NCBI RefSeq assembly: GCF_030758455.1
Contig: NZ_CP132353.1
Coordinates: 3,968,001 to 4,032,000 of the forward strand
Direction of reading: 5' to 3'
Length of the DNA stretch: 64,000 bases
Source: Erwinia pyri
Lineage (GTDB): Bacteria > Pseudomonadota > Gammaproteobacteria > Enterobacterales > Enterobacteriaceae
Numbering within the stretch: position 1 is the first letter of the stretch; each line of letters begins with the position of its first letter. The notes beneath the pieces were generated by a model that saw only the letters and a program-made list of their open reading frames with translations, had not been told where the DNA came from and searched no databases. Of this stretch, positions 11,663 to 21,911 are shown piece after piece. The position numbers and the translations under genes were made by a program.

Positions 11663-13583
11663 GCTTCAGGGCGTTCATCGCCAGTTCTGTATCGATGTGC
11701 TGTAAAAAACCAGAAGGTGGCGATTTCAGTAACTGCGGGCAGAGTCTTTCAACTTCAGCCAGCAGAGCAATCGCCTGCGAGTGATTCCAGTGTGGATGCT
11801 CTGCCACAGCGTGGCGCGCCAACCATTGCGCCACCTGCGTTGCCGACGCATCCTGCTGCCGGGCGAGATAGCCTAACAGGTCTGGAATCAAGTTTTGTAA
11901 ATTTTGTTGGCGTAATGGTAAAGGTACGGCGCGAAGCGTCACATGATGCGAATCGGTCTGCAGATCGATCCCCATTCTCACTAATAAATCGGCATGCTGG
12001 CCTATCGCTTCCCGCTCCGGCTTCTCCATCTTCAGCCGTACCGGAATCAGCAGCGGCTGCGGTTTAAGCCCCTCCACGCCTGGTTCCAGCTGCGCCTGCT
12101 TCAACCAGCGCTCCGCCACCGGCAGATTGATCAGTGCCAGCCGCTCCTGCGCCTCAACCACGGCATAGGACTCTCTGAGCACGGTCAGCACGCGGCCAAA
12201 GCTCTGGCTGTGGGCGCTGAGCGGCGTCTCCCGCGCGCTTTCAGGCAGAGGCTCTTTAGCTTTGGAGCTTTCCGGGGTTTGCAGGAGCTGCTGATACGCT
12301 TTTCCTTCCCTTTTCTGGTAGGCCGGCTCCTGACGCTGCCAGTGAGGAGAAGCGGCGCCCGCCTTTGCGCTTCCACCTGTACCTGATGAAGCGCCAGTTG
12401 CAGGGCGCCTGTCCGAAACAGAAGAGGCGCCATGTGCAACGGAACTGCCTTGCACATAAGGGCCTGAACTCTCGCCCTGTCCTGACCTGTTGTCCGGGGC
12501 CGGAGCGGCGAAATGGTTTCCGCCCGCTGCCTGACGATTTTCAGGCTGCCAGCGGGCAGGATCCTCTGTCTGGCTGGCGGGCGCGCCCGTCTCCTGCAGC
12601 ACGCTCACCACCCCCTGATAGATAAAGTCGTGCACCAGCCGCGATTGATGAAAACGTACTTCATGCTTGGCGGGATGGACGTTCACGTCTACCTGATGCG
12701 GATCGATTTCCAGATAGAGCACATAGGCGGGCTGGTGATTCTCTCCCAGCTTGTCCTGATAGGCCTGGCGGATGGCATGGTTGATCAACCGATCGCGCAT
12801 CATCCGGCCATTCACATAGCAATATTGCAGATCGGTAATAGTGCGCGATCCCACAGGGTCAGCCACCCAGCCCCGCAGGCTCAGATCGCCATGCTGCCAC
12901 TCAATCGCCAACGCATGCGCCAGGAAACCCGTCCCGCATATTGCGCCAAGCCTGCGTTCACGCTGGCTGCTCTCTTTCACGCCGCGATACTGGCGGATCA
13001 ATTTCCCGTTGTGGGTCAGTGAAAAGGCGACATCAAACCGCGCCAGCGCAATACGGCGGATAATTTCATCTATGTGGGTGAATTCAGTTTTCTCGGTGCG
13101 CATAAATTTGCGCCGGGCTGGCGTGTTGTAGAAGAGATCCAGCACCTCCAGCGTGGTTCCTACCGGGTGGGCCGCGGGCTTCAACGTCACCGCCATCTCC
13201 CGGCCTTCGGCATAGGCTTGCCACGCTTCCGCCTGCGCCTCTGTGCGCGAGGTGAGCGTAAGCCTTGATACTGAACTGATACTGGCCAGCGCCTCACCCC
13301 GGAACCCCAGGCTGGTAATCGCTTCGAGATCGTCCAGCGTGGTGATTTTGCTGGTGGCGTGACGCGCAAGAGCCATCGACAGCTCATCTTTACCAATACC
13401 GCTGCCGTTGTCGCGGATGCGGATCAGCTTCGCGCCACCTTTATCAATTTCGATATCGATGCGCGTGGCACCAGCGTCCAGACTATTTTCCACCAGCTCT
13501 TTAACTACCGACGCTGGCCGCTCCACCACTTCACCAGCGGCTATCTGGTTAGCAAGCTGAGGAGGCAACACCTGAATCGGCAT
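11655..13583 (-). CDS. mutL: DNA mismatch repair protein MutL
   Basis: MutL couples MutS mismatch recognition to MutH nicking and UvrD unwinding. The 642-residue protein (E. coli 615) has the GHKL ATPase at the N-terminus with E29 and N33 in [18 protein letters not shown] and [15 protein letters not shown] low-complexity Gly/Ser/Ala/Gln linker (about 340-445) is longer than in E. coli, and a dimerisation domain follows. No metal-binding endonuclease motif of the DQHA type is visible at the C-terminus, as expected in a MutH-containing organism. The frame is open 21 codons upstream, but the start [21 protein letters not shown] is invariant in the family. Confidence 0.96.
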   Translation of the reverse strand: MPIQVLPPQLANQIAAGEVVERPASVVKELVENSLDAGATRIDIEIDKGGAKLIRIRDNGSGIGKDELSMALARHATSKITTLDDLEAITSLGFRGEALASISSVSRLTLTSRTEAQAEAWQAYAEGREMAVTLKPAAHPVGTTLEVLDLFYNTPARRKFMRTEKTEFTHIDEIIRRIALARFDVAFSLTHNGKLIRQYRGVKESSQRERRLGAICGTGFLAHALAIEWQHGDLSLRGWVADPVGSRTITDLQYCYVNGRMMRDRLINHAIRQAYQDKLGENHQPAYVLYLEIDPHQVDVNVHPAKHEVRFHQSRLVHDFIYQGVVSVLQETGAPASQTEDPARWQPENRQAAGGNHFAAPAPDNRSGQGESSGPYVQGSSVAHGASSVSDRRPATGASSGTGGSAKAGAASPHWQRQEPAYQKREGKAYQQLLQTPESSKAKEPLPESARETPLSAHSQSFGRVLTVLRESYAVVEAQERLALINLPVAERWLKQAQLEPGVEGLKPQPLLIPVRLKMEKPEREAIGQHADLLVRMGIDLQTDSHHVTLRAVPLPLRQQNLQNLIPDLLGYLARQQDASATQVAQWLARHAVAEHPHWNHSQAIALLAEVERLCPQLLKSPPSGFLQHIDTELAMNALKHE

Positions 13584-13657
13584 AGTTAAATCCTTGTGAT
13601 GAATGAAATTGCCCGAACGGCCTGCAAACGTTGGGGAACAAGACACTGCCGCCAGTT

Positions 13658-15310
13658 TTACGAGGCTGGGATAGTCAGCGTCTGCCCCAGCATAACGTTT
13701 TGCGACTTCATTTTATTCGCCTGCTGTATCGCCTTTGGGCTGACGCCATAGTGGGCGGCAATGGCGGTGAGCGAGTCGCCACGCACCACTTTATGCCGCG
13801 CCGGCGACTTCGCGACGCTGCCGCCCGCCGGGACTTTCAGCCGCTGCCCGATCCAGACTACATCGCGCTTCAGGGTATTGAGTGAGCGCAACGTCGACAT
13901 ACTCACGCCATAGTGCGCGGCGATGCCGGAAAGCGTCTCTCCCCGTTTTACCACATGGCGCTGAGTCGCCCCAGTGTATTGGGTCGATTCGGGTGCCGGA
14001 TTGGGTTCAACATTAACCGCCGTTGCGGACTGCAAGGGACGGTTTTCCTCCTTTGGGATAGATTGCAGCGGGTGCGCCAGGAAGTAGTTGCGGAGTCCTT
14101 TGTAAATCGACTCGGCAATCTTCTGCTGGTATGCGCTACTGCCGAGCAGTCGCTCCTCCGAAGGATTACTGATAAAGCCGGTTTCCACCAGCAGAGAGGG
14201 AATATCCGGCGAGCGAAGAACGCCCAGGCTGGCATGTTCCGGCCGACGCTTATGGAGCGATCCCACGCGCTGCAGCTGCGCAATGACCTTTACAGCGACA
14301 TCATAGCCAACCCGCTGCGAGTGGCCGAACTGCAGGTCCAGTACCGCCTGGCTGAGGTAAGGATCTGCCTGGCTGTTCGCCAGCAGGTCTCCCGCCCCGC
14401 CCAGTAGCTCAGACTGCTTTTCATGCTGTTCCAGCCAGCCCGCCATCTCACTGTTGGCACGCCGGTTAGAGAGCACCCAGACAGAGGCGCCAGAGGCGCT
14501 GCGGTTAGGCGCGGCATCGGCATGCACCGAGACCAGGACGTTGGCATTCTGCTTGCGCGCAACGTCCGAACGTCCCATGACCGAAATAAAGTAGTCGCCG
14601 TCGCGGGTCATTACGCCTTTGAACATCGGATCAGCGTTCAGCAACGCCTTCAGCTTGCGGGCAATGGCGATGGTCACATTCTTCTCTTTCAGGCCACCTG
14701 CGCCAATCGCACCGGGATCCTGACCGCCATGACCGGCATCAATCGCCACAATTACCTGCTCATTGACCGAGCGAGGCGTTCTGCCAGGCGCCACAACCTG
14801 ATTGCCGCTGGTAACGGTTGTCACAGGATTGGCTTTAAAAGGATTCTCTTTCGGGGAAGAGGGGGCGCTTCGGGAAGCGCTGCTCACTTCAGCCGTGCTA
14901 CGGGTTGATGACGTGGCGGATTTAGTGCCGTTGATAGTGAACACCACGTTGTAGTTATTGCCGTTACGCTGCGTGACGGCCCGGGTTTTGCCCGACTGCG
15001 TCAGCTCAAACACCAGCCGGATACTTTGATTATCCTTGGGCTGGCTGGAGCGGATGCGCTTAACGATGTTCTCGCCGCTGAAGCTCAGCGGCAGCCCTTT
15101 CACCACGCCGCTCTGACGAATATCCAGCACTACCCGATCCGGATTGTGCAGCGGAAAAAAGCCATAGATGGGCTGTCCGCTGAAACTCAGCGTGACGGTC
15201 GCTTTGTTATCACCGTTGGAGACCTGGATATCGGATAAATTGGCTGCAAGCGTGCTGAAAGTTGACAGTAAAAGCGCCAGTACCAAACCAAACTTCATGC
15301 GCAATCTCAT
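13658..15310 (-). CDS. amiB: N-acetylmuramoyl-L-alanine amidase AmiB with two LysM domains
   Basis: AmiB is a periplasmic zinc amidase that splits septal peptidoglycan during cell separation and is activated by EnvC. The protein has a signal peptide (about 1-22, ending TLAA), an AMIN domain (about 23-130), a linker, and the Amidase_3 domain with [15 protein letters not shown], an ETGFISN stretch and SVHADA. Two C-terminal LysM repeats (starting [17 protein letters not shown] and [17 protein letters not shown]) bring it to 550 residues; E. coli AmiB has 445 and no LysM. ATG 15310 overlaps the tsaE stop (ATGA) and has AAGGA 6 bases before it; a TTG two codons upstream is possible. Confidence 0.94.
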   Translation of the reverse strand: MRLRMKFGLVLALLLSTFSTLAANLSDIQVSNGDNKATVTLSFSGQPIYGFFPLHNPDRVVLDIRQSGVVKGLPLSFSGENIVKRIRSSQPKDNQSIRLVFELTQSGKTRAVTQRNGNNYNVVFTINGTKSATSSTRSTAEVSSASRSAPSSPKENPFKANPVTTVTSGNQVVAPGRTPRSVNEQVIVAIDAGHGGQDPGAIGAGGLKEKNVTIAIARKLKALLNADPMFKGVMTRDGDYFISVMGRSDVARKQNANVLVSVHADAAPNRSASGASVWVLSNRRANSEMAGWLEQHEKQSELLGGAGDLLANSQADPYLSQAVLDLQFGHSQRVGYDVAVKVIAQLQRVGSLHKRRPEHASLGVLRSPDIPSLLVETGFISNPSEERLLGSSAYQQKIAESIYKGLRNYFLAHPLQSIPKEENRPLQSATAVNVEPNPAPESTQYTGATQRHVVKRGETLSGIAAHYGVSMSTLRSLNTLKRDVVWIGQRLKVPAGGSVAKSPARHKVVRGDSLTAIAAHYGVSPKAIQQANKMKSQNVMLGQTLTIPAS

Positions 15311-15783
15311 CGCCAATCCTTTTCCGACGCAACTTGCTGGACCATCTTTTCCCCAACGGCGCTGCAGGCGATGAGTTCCGCCTGACGCGCGCTGCCCTGA
15401 TAGCTCAGGGATAACTCAATATCCGGCACGGGCAGGAAGCCGGCACCCTGTTGCGGCCACTCTACCAGGCAGATGCTTTCGCCGGTGAAATAGTCGCGAA
15501 TGCCCATAAACTCCAGCTCTTCCGGATCGGCCAGGCGATAGAGATCGAAGTGGTAAATCTGCCGGTCGGGCAGAAGATAGGGTTCCACCAGCGTATAGGT
15601 AGGACTTTTGACGTTGCCCTTATGACCTGACGCCTGCAGAAAACCGCGGCTGAAGGTGGTTTTTCCGGCACCCAGGTCGCCATACAGATAGAGGGTCACC
15701 GCGCCCTGACTGGCACGGGCCAGAGTGGCACCTAAAGCGAGGGTTGCAGCCTCATCGGGCAATGCGATTACACAGGTCTTCAT
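15307..15783 (-). CDS. tsaE: TsaE, tRNA t6A biosynthesis ATPase
   Basis: TsaE is the ATPase that works with TsaB and TsaD to make threonylcarbamoyladenosine at A37 of ANN-decoding tRNAs. The 158 residues include the P-loop [15 protein letters not shown] (about 36-50), the switch-like [10 protein letters not shown], and [17 protein letters not shown] followed by the Walker-B-like CLVEWPQQG. The gene overlaps amiB by 4 bp and starts 2 bp after the nnr stop, a tight nnr-tsaE-amiB-mutL-miaA-hfq order shared with E. coli. The Trp-rich C-terminal end (SEKDWR) is variable in the family. Confidence 0.94.
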   Translation of the reverse strand: MKTCVIALPDEAATLALGATLARASQGAVTLYLYGDLGAGKTTFSRGFLQASGHKGNVKSPTYTLVEPYLLPDRQIYHFDLYRLADPEELEFMGIRDYFTGESICLVEWPQQGAGFLPVPDIELSLSYQGSARQAELIACSAVGEKMVQQVASEKDWR

Positions 15784-15785
15784 GC

Positions 15786-17303
15786 TTATTTATTCAGAAT
15801 CTCTGGATTAACAAAAAGATACAGCTCGGAAAAAAGATCGGTCGCCACCATTCCCCTCGTGCCATAGCGGGCCGAAACCGCTTCAGCCGCCGCACCGTGG
15901 GCTACGCATCCTGCACAGGCGGCATCGAACAGTGAGAGCTTTTGCCCCAGCAAGCTGCCAATGATACCTGACAATACATCTCCCATACCGCCGGAAGCCA
16001 TGCCTGCATTCCCCACATCGGCAAACGCCATCTCACCGCTTTCACTGGCGATAAGAGTACCGGCACCTTTCAGTACCACTACACCACCGAAGCGATTTGC
16101 CAATTCTCTGGCTGAATGTAAGCGGTCACTCTCGATTTTACTGGTCTTAACGTTCAGTAAGCGAGCCGCTTCACCCGGATGGGGGGTAATTATCCGATTT
16201 TGACGTTTATCGGGTCTGATTGCCAGCAGGTTAAGCGCATCTGCGTCCCAAAGCATCGGTTTCTGAGAATTTTCCACCTTTTGCAGCGCTTTTTTCCCCC
16301 ATTCACCCTGACCCAGGCCGGGACCGATGACGATCACGTCCGCCCACTCCAGCGATTCGTCAATGGCCTGAGCGGTTAATTCCTGCACCATCAGTTCGGG
16401 CCGCGCCGTCAGCAGCGGCGTAATATTGTCTTTGTGAGTAAGTACTCGCACTAATCCAGCTCCGGCTCGCAGCGCCGCCTCTCCGGTCATGCGAATGGCG
16501 CCAGCGGTGCCGTGATCGCCGCCAATAATCACCAGCTTGCCATGATCGCCTTTATGCGAGGTGGGCTTGCGGGGCTGCAACCACCCTGAAAGCGAGGAGG
16601 CATCAAAACGTGCGAGAGGCGCCTCCTGCCCGGCAAGCCAGCTGTCGAGGCTCAGGGCGTGAAAATGCAGTTGACCGATATAGTCGCGCGCTTTACCCGT
16701 CAGCAAGCCCGGCTTCAGGGCTATAAATGTCAATGTATGCGTGGCGGAGATTACCGCGCCAGGGGCTGTACCGTTAGCGGCTACTAACCCTGAAGGAATA
16801 TCTACGGCAAAAACATCGGCCCGATGCGCATTCGCTTTATCGATCAGTTCGGCGTAAGGCGTTTTTGGCGGCCGGTTCAACCCGGTTCCCAGCAACGCAT
16901 CAACAATCACATCCACCTTTTCCGGCCATGCCGTCGCCGGATCGTGAATGATGCCGCCTGCCGCCAGCCAGGCATCCCGTGCCTGTGCCGCTTCTTCAGG
17001 CAACGGTTTGCTGCCTTCGCAGGCGATTACCGTGACGGAGAGTCCCGCCGACTGGGCGAGTCTGGCGATGACAAACCCATCGCCGCCGTTATTACCGTGC
17101 CCGCACAAAATCAACCAGTGACGGCTATCGGGCCACTGTTTGCGCAGCGTGGCAAAAGCCGCTTCCCCTGCCCGCTGCATCAGTTCAAACAGCGTTAAGC
17201 CCAGCGCATCTGCGGCTTCCTGCTCAAGCTGAGCCATCGCCTCTACAGGCCAGACAGAATAGGGTAAACTGGTAGGGTTAATTTGTTGGTTTAGGTTAGT
17301 CAT
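15786..17303 (-). CDS. nnr: Bifunctional NAD(P)H-hydrate epimerase / ADP-dependent dehydratase
   Basis: Nnr (YjeF) repairs hydrated NADH and NADPH: the N-terminal YjeF_N domain epimerises NAD(P)HX and the C-terminal ribokinase-like domain dehydrates it. The 505 residues show [15 protein letters not shown] (epimerase, about 67-81), VDALLGTG, and in the second half [25 protein letters not shown] and [16 protein letters not shown]. The start codon of nnr and that of the divergent queG share the four bases CATG at 17301-17304, so the two genes have no intergenic space; each gene's ribosome site and promoter must lie inside the other's 5' coding region. Confidence 0.95.
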   Translation of the reverse strand: MTNLNQQINPTSLPYSVWPVEAMAQLEQEAADALGLTLFELMQRAGEAAFATLRKQWPDSRHWLILCGHGNNGGDGFVIARLAQSAGLSVTVIACEGSKPLPEEAAQARDAWLAAGGIIHDPATAWPEKVDVIVDALLGTGLNRPPKTPYAELIDKANAHRADVFAVDIPSGLVAANGTAPGAVISATHTLTFIALKPGLLTGKARDYIGQLHFHALSLDSWLAGQEAPLARFDASSLSGWLQPRKPTSHKGDHGKLVIIGGDHGTAGAIRMTGEAALRAGAGLVRVLTHKDNITPLLTARPELMVQELTAQAIDESLEWADVIVIGPGLGQGEWGKKALQKVENSQKPMLWDADALNLLAIRPDKRQNRIITPHPGEAARLLNVKTSKIESDRLHSARELANRFGGVVVLKGAGTLIASESGEMAFADVGNAGMASGGMGDVLSGIIGSLLGQKLSLFDAACAGCVAHGAAAEAVSARYGTRGMVATDLFSELYLFVNPEILNK

Positions 17304-18438
17304 GTCGCATCCTCTCGATCTCCATCAACTTGCCCGGGATATTAAACAGTGGGGGCAGGAACTCGGCTTTCAGCAAGTAGGTATCTGTGATACCGATTTA
17401 AGCCCTGAAGAGCCGCGCCTGCAGGCCTGGCTGGACAACCAGTATCATGGCGAGATGGCGTGGATGGCGCGTCACGGCATGATGCGCGCCCGTCCCCATG
17501 AACTGCTGCCCGGCACGCTGCGGGTCATCAGCGTGCGGATGAATTATCTTCCCGCCAAAGCGGCCTTCGCCAGCACCCTGAAAAACCCTCAGCTGGGCTA
17601 TGTCAGCCGCTATGCTCTCGGGCGCGATTACCACAAAGTATTACGCAATCGACTGAAAAAGCTCGGAGACTTGATCCGCGAGCGCTGTTCAGAAGCGCAG
17701 TTCCGCCCTTTCGTGGACTCCGCACCGGTTCTGGAAAGGCCGCTGGCGGCCAAAGCGGGGCTGGGCTGGACAGGCAAACATTCGCTGATTCTCAACCGTG
17801 AAGCGGGATCGTGGTTTTTCCTCGGTGAGCTGCTGATCGATCTGCCGCTGCCCGTGGATCAACCGCAGGAAGAGCAGTGTGGGCGCTGCGTCGCCTGCCT
17901 GACTATCTGCCCCACCAATGCCATTGTCGAACCCTATAAGGTTGACGCCAGGCGCTGTATTTCCTATCTGACCATTGAGTTGGAGGGCGCAATCCCTGAA
18001 GAGTTCAGGCCGCTGATAGGTAACAGGATCTACGGCTGCGATGACTGCCAGCTGATCTGTCCCTGGAATCGCTATGGTCAGTTGACCGATGAAGAGGACT
18101 TCAGCCCGCGTGCTGTCCTGCACGCCCCGCCGCTGACGGAGCTGTTCGCCTGGGATGAGGCAAAATTCCTGCGGATAACGGAGGGCTCAGCCATCCGGCG
18201 TATTGGTCACCTGCGCTGGTTGCGCAACATTGCAGTGGCGTTAGGGAATGCCCCCTGGTCGGCAGAAAATGTTGCCGCGCTGGAAGCCAGGCTGGGGGAA
18301 AATGCGATGCTGGATGAACATATTCGCTGGGCGCTTAACCAGCAGCTAGTCCGCCGCAGTGAAAATGCCATAGAGATAAATGGACAGCAGAAAAGGCTGG
18401 TAAGGGCAGTAGAAAAAGGATTAACACGCGATGCATAA
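17302..18438 (+). CDS. queG: Epoxyqueuosine reductase QueG
   Basis: QueG is the cobalamin- and iron-sulphur-dependent enzyme that reduces epoxyqueuosine to queuosine in tRNA, the last pathway step. The 378 residues (E. coli 379) hold the catalytic N-terminal domain with GWTGKHSLILNREAGSWFFLGELL. Two [4Fe-4S] motifs follow, CGRCVACLTICP (C193, C196, C199, C203) and CDDCQLICPWN (C246, C249, C253), and a HEAT-like C-terminal part. The gene is divergent from nnr with overlapping start codons. Downstream is the 302-bp region with DnaA-box-like sites. Confidence 0.96.
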   Translation: MSHPLDLHQLARDIKQWGQELGFQQVGICDTDLSPEEPRLQAWLDNQYHGEMAWMARHGMMRARPHELLPGTLRVISVRMNYLPAKAAFASTLKNPQLGYVSRYALGRDYHKVLRNRLKKLGDLIRERCSEAQFRPFVDSAPVLERPLAAKAGLGWTGKHSLILNREAGSWFFLGELLIDLPLPVDQPQEEQCGRCVACLTICPTNAIVEPYKVDARRCISYLTIELEGAIPEEFRPLIGNRIYGCDDCQLICPWNRYGQLTDEEDFSPRAVLHAPPLTELFAWDEAKFLRITEGSAIRRIGHLRWLRNIAVALGNAPWSAENVAALEARLGENAMLDEHIRWALNQQLVRRSENAIEINGQQKRLVRAVEKGLTRDA

Positions 18439-18740
18439 GTGTACAGCCGGATTGTGGCTAAAGTTGTCCACACGCTGTGTATAAAAATAAAAACCCGTTG
18501 TCATTCAATTGTCACAGAAAGCACAAGCGATCCGGATAACAATTTGAAATATTAATATAAGCAGTAAAAACAGAGAATTACATAATAAACGCAAACATTT
18601 ACGACTTAGCAGAACGCGTTACAGGCAGGATTAACTTGTGGATAACTCTGTTAAAGAACTTTTGCAAAGGTTGATGAAAAGCGAAGCGCAGGCGGCTTAT
18701 CGCTGTGGATAAATCGTCTGTAGAAAGAGAGGTGATGTTT
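18439..18740. other. Gene-free region with DnaA-box cluster (datA-like)
   Basis: This 302-bp stretch between queG and the tRNA-Gly genes has no convincing gene and is AT-rich in its centre (about 18480-18600). It contains TTGTCCACA (18464-18472), TGTGTATAA (18476-18484, reverse TTATACACA) and two copies of TGTGGATAA (18637-18645 and 18704-18712), each the exact reverse complement of the DnaA consensus TTATCCACA. In E. coli the DnaA-titrating locus datA lies in this same interval near glyV and queG. I therefore call it a datA-like element. No perfect IHF site was found by eye. Confidence 0.6.
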
Positions 18741-18816
<76 letters not shown>

Positions 18817-18848
18817 TTAGATATCTGGTGACGGACTGCAAAAACATT

Positions 18849-18924
<76 letters not shown>

Positions 18925-18957
18925 TTGGGTGCTTACTGCGATACTACAAAATCAATT

Positions 18958-19033
<76 letters not shown>

Positions 19034-19073
19034 TCTGCGTAACGAGTAAAAACTGTCTCGGTACGGGGTGCGC

Positions 19074-19101
19074 ATTATACGAGAAAACAGACCTGCCGCA
19101 A
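19074..19101 (-). promoter_or_regulatory. Promoter of the tRNA-Gly operon
   Basis: On the minus strand TTGCGG (19101-19096) and a perfect TATAAT (19079-19074) are 16 bp apart, followed by a GC-rich discriminator GCGCACCCCG typical of stringently controlled stable-RNA promoters. Confidence 0.85.
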
Positions 19102-19192
19102 GCCTGTTAACGGAAAAAATTTCTCTTTTTCGCTCGACTGCTGATTAAATCAACAAAGTGGCAATTTAATCAGCAACGACAGGCAGTCTGGT

Positions 19193-19738
19193 TTACAGCT
19201 GGATAAAATGTTCGCGGTAATAGGCCAGTTCCGCTACCGATTCACGAATATCATCCATCGCCTGATGGGTGCCCTGCTTTTTAAAACCAGGCAAAATAGC
19301 GGGCTTCCAGCGGCGTGCCAGCTCTTTCAGCGTGCTGACGTCAAGGTAACGGTAGTGGAAGTAAGCTTCCAGTTCCGGCATGTATTTAAACAGGAAGCGG
19401 CGATCCTGGCCGATGCTGTTGCCACAAATAGGTGAACTGTTGGCAGGTACCCACTCTTTCAAAAATTCGATGGTCGCCAGCTCTGCCGCACGGTCATCAT
19501 ACTGGCTCGCCTTAACGCGCTCGACCAGGCCGCTGTTGGTATGTGTGTTTACATTCCACTCATCCATCAGCGCAAGCTGAGCATCGGACTGATGAACCGC
19601 AAAGACCGGGCCCTCCGCCAGGATATTGAGATCGGCATCGGTTACCAGGGTGGCAATCTCAATAATACGATCCTGTTCCGGGTCCAGCCCGGTCATTTCA
19701 AGGTCAATCCAAATCAGGTTACTGGCATTTGCAGGCAT
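19193..19738 (-). CDS. orn: Oligoribonuclease
   Basis: Orn is a DEDDh 3'-5' exonuclease that finishes RNA decay by hydrolysing 2-5-nt (chiefly di-) ribonucleotides, including pGpG. The 181 residues (E. coli 181) contain Exo[21 protein letters not shown] with the catalytic Asp/Glu pair, Exo[14 protein letters not shown] and Exo[17 protein letters not shown] with the general-base His and last Asp. The frame opens 4 codons earlier (MRIP), but [17 protein letters not shown] fits the family. It is divergent from rsgA, as in E. coli. Confidence 0.96.
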   Translation of the reverse strand: MPANASNLIWIDLEMTGLDPEQDRIIEIATLVTDADLNILAEGPVFAVHQSDAQLALMDEWNVNTHTNSGLVERVKASQYDDRAAELATIEFLKEWVPANSSPICGNSIGQDRRFLFKYMPELEAYFHYRYLDVSTLKELARRWKPAILPGFKKQGTHQAMDDIRESVAELAYYREHFIQL

Positions 19739-19834
19739 AGGGATCCTCACCGTGGCTTATATCATCAAACATTAGGGTGTATCATAAACGTTTTGCCCTG
19801 TCAGGGCGAAGCCTGCCAAACCGTGTGAGGAAGA

Positions 19835-20896
19835 GTGAGTAAAAACAAACTGTCCAAAGGTCAGCAACGTCGCGTGAGTGCCAACCACGACCGCCGTCTT
19901 AAACAGCGTGCGGATAAACCAGAACCCGATGACAGCCTGTTTGGCGAAGCGCGGGACGGTGTGGTCATTAGCCGTTTTGGCATGCACGCTGATGTGGAAG
20001 ATGCGGATGGTTCAGTGCACCGCTGCAACATCCGCCGGACCATTCGTTCACTGGTGACCGGCGACCGCGTGCTCTGGCGCCCGGGTGTGCAAGGCGGCGC
20101 AACCGTAAAAGGTATTGTAGAGGCCGTCCATGAGCGCACCTCGGTCCTGACGCGCCCCGATTTTTATGATGGCGTAAAGCCGATTGCCGCCAATCTCAAT
20201 CAGATTATTATTGTCTCTGCAATCCTGCCCGAGCTGTCGCTGAACATCATAGATCGCTATCTGATAGCCAGTGAAACGCTCGACGTGGAGCCGCTGCTGG
20301 TGCTGAACAAAACGGATCTGCTGGATGATAAAGGCCGTGAGTTCGTTGATAAGCAGATGGAGATCTACCGGAACATTGGCTACCGCGTGCTGATGGTTTC
20401 CAGCCATCAAAAAAACGGTCTGGAAGAGCTGGAAGCTGCCCTGACCGGACGAATCAGCATCTTTGCCGGGCAGTCTGGCGTGGGTAAATCAAGCCTGCTG
20501 AACACCCTGCTGGGCCTGGAGCTGGGCACCAATGAGATCCTGACCAACGACGTATCAGACGTTTCCGGCCTGGGCCAACATACCACCACCGCCTCTCGCC
20601 TCTATCATTTCCCGCACGGCGGCGATGTGATCGACTCCCCAGGCGTTCGTGAATTCGGTTTATGGCATCTTGAGCCGGAACAAATCACCCGGGGATTTGT
20701 CGAATTCCGGGAGTATTTAGGCCACTGTAAATTCCGTGATTGTAAACATGATAACGATCCGGGCTGTGCCATTCGTGAAGCCGTAGAAAAAGGCGAAATC
20801 GCTGAAGCACGCTTTGAAAGCTACCACCGGATTCTGGATAGCATGTCTGATATGCAACTGAAAACACGGCGTAGTTTCTCAGAAAACAGTGACTGA
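19835..20896 (+). CDS. rsgA: RsgA, small ribosomal subunit biogenesis GTPase
   Basis: RsgA is a circularly permuted GTPase that releases RbfA and checks late 30S maturation. The 353 residues begin with a Lys/Arg-rich tail ([17 protein letters not shown]), then an OB fold. The permuted G domain has NKTDLL (G4) before the P-loop GQSGVGKSS (from residue 212) and DSPGVREFG (G3). A zinc knuckle [14 protein letters not shown] follows. The start is GTG 19835 with GAGGAAG immediately upstream. psd follows on the same strand after 106 bp. Confidence 0.96.
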   Translation: MSKNKLSKGQQRRVSANHDRRLKQRADKPEPDDSLFGEARDGVVISRFGMHADVEDADGSVHRCNIRRTIRSLVTGDRVLWRPGVQGGATVKGIVEAVHERTSVLTRPDFYDGVKPIAANLNQIIIVSAILPELSLNIIDRYLIASETLDVEPLLVLNKTDLLDDKGREFVDKQMEIYRNIGYRVLMVSSHQKNGLEELEAALTGRISIFAGQSGVGKSSLLNTLLGLELGTNEILTNDVSDVSGLGQHTTTASRLYHFPHGGDVIDSPGVREFGLWHLEPEQITRGFVEFREYLGHCKFRDCKHDNDPGCAIREAVEKGEIAEARFESYHRILDSMSDMQLKTRRSFSENSD

Positions 20897-21002
20897 TACT
20901 GGCCCGCCTGCAATCAGCGGGCGGGCACCATAGCCTAATCACCAGGGCGCTGTTACAATCCGCCCCGTTTCTCTATTTGTCTGAGCAAGCCAGGAGGCTA
21001 CT

Positions 21003-21902
21003 GTGTTGGATCGTCTTAAACTCGGCCTGAACGCTGTTTTACCTAAAAAAGGCCTGACTGAACTCGCCGGCTGGGGCGCAGGAAAACGCGCAGGCTGGTT
21101 GACTAAAGCGGTTATCGATACCTTCGTCTGGTTCTATAAAGTCGATATGAAAGAGGCTCAGAAACCAGATACAGCAAGCTACCGCACCTTTAACGACTTC
21201 TTTGTCCGCCCACTGCGCGATGAAGCCAGACCGATTGAAACCGATCCGAATTTGCTGGTGCTGCCTGCCGACGGCGCGATCAGCCAGTGTGGTCATATTG
21301 AAGGCGACCAGATTTTCCAGGCGAAGGGGCATACCTATTCGCTGGAAGCGCTGCTGGCGGGTAACGCGGCCATGACCGAGATGTTCCGCGACGGCGAGTT
21401 TGTGACCATTTACCTGGCACCGCGGGATTATCACCGTGTGCATATGCCCTGCAACGGCATCCTGCGTGAAATGATCTACGTGCCTGGCGATCTCTATTCG
21501 GTTAACCCGCTGACGGCACAGAATATTCCAAACCTGTTTGCCCGTAACGAACGCGTTATCTGCCTGTTTGATACCGAATTTGGGCCGATGGCGCAGATTC
21601 TGGTGGGTGCAACCATCGTTGGCAGCATTGAAACCGTCTGGGCCGGCACCGTAACGCCGCCGCGTGAAGGCGTAATCAAACGCTGGAGCTGGCCGGGTGC
21701 TGAATCAGAAGAGTCGGTGGTGCTGCTTAAAGGCCAGGAAATGGGCCGTTTCAAGCTGGGATCGACGGTGATCAACCTGTTCGCCAAAGATCGGGTTAAG
21801 CTGGCCGAGAGCCTGACGCCAGAAACCGTCACGCGCCTTGGCCAGACGCTGGCTATCGCACTGCAGAAAACCAGTGCCGAAGATGTTCTCCACCACTCAT
21901 AG
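21003..21902 (+). CDS. psd: Phosphatidylserine decarboxylase proenzyme
   Basis: Psd makes phosphatidylethanolamine in the inner membrane. The pyruvoyl cofactor arises by self-cleavage within LGST: here [11 protein letters not shown] places the Gly-Ser bond at 253-254, the same numbering as E. coli, so the alpha chain starts at S254. Conserved [17 protein letters not shown] and [20 protein letters not shown] are present. The start is GTG 21003, or TTG in the next codon (E. coli uses TTG); AGGAGG lies 6-7 bases before. The C-terminal tail is shorter than in E. coli (299 against 322 residues). mscM starts 9 bp after the stop. Confidence 0.95.
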   Translation: MLDRLKLGLNAVLPKKGLTELAGWGAGKRAGWLTKAVIDTFVWFYKVDMKEAQKPDTASYRTFNDFFVRPLRDEARPIETDPNLLVLPADGAISQCGHIEGDQIFQAKGHTYSLEALLAGNAAMTEMFRDGEFVTIYLAPRDYHRVHMPCNGILREMIYVPGDLYSVNPLTAQNIPNLFARNERVICLFDTEFGPMAQILVGATIVGSIETVWAGTVTPPREGVIKRWSWPGAESEESVVLLKGQEMGRFKLGSTVINLFAKDRVKLAESLTPETVTRLGQTLAIALQKTSAEDVLHHS

Positions 21903-21911
21903 CAGACACGC

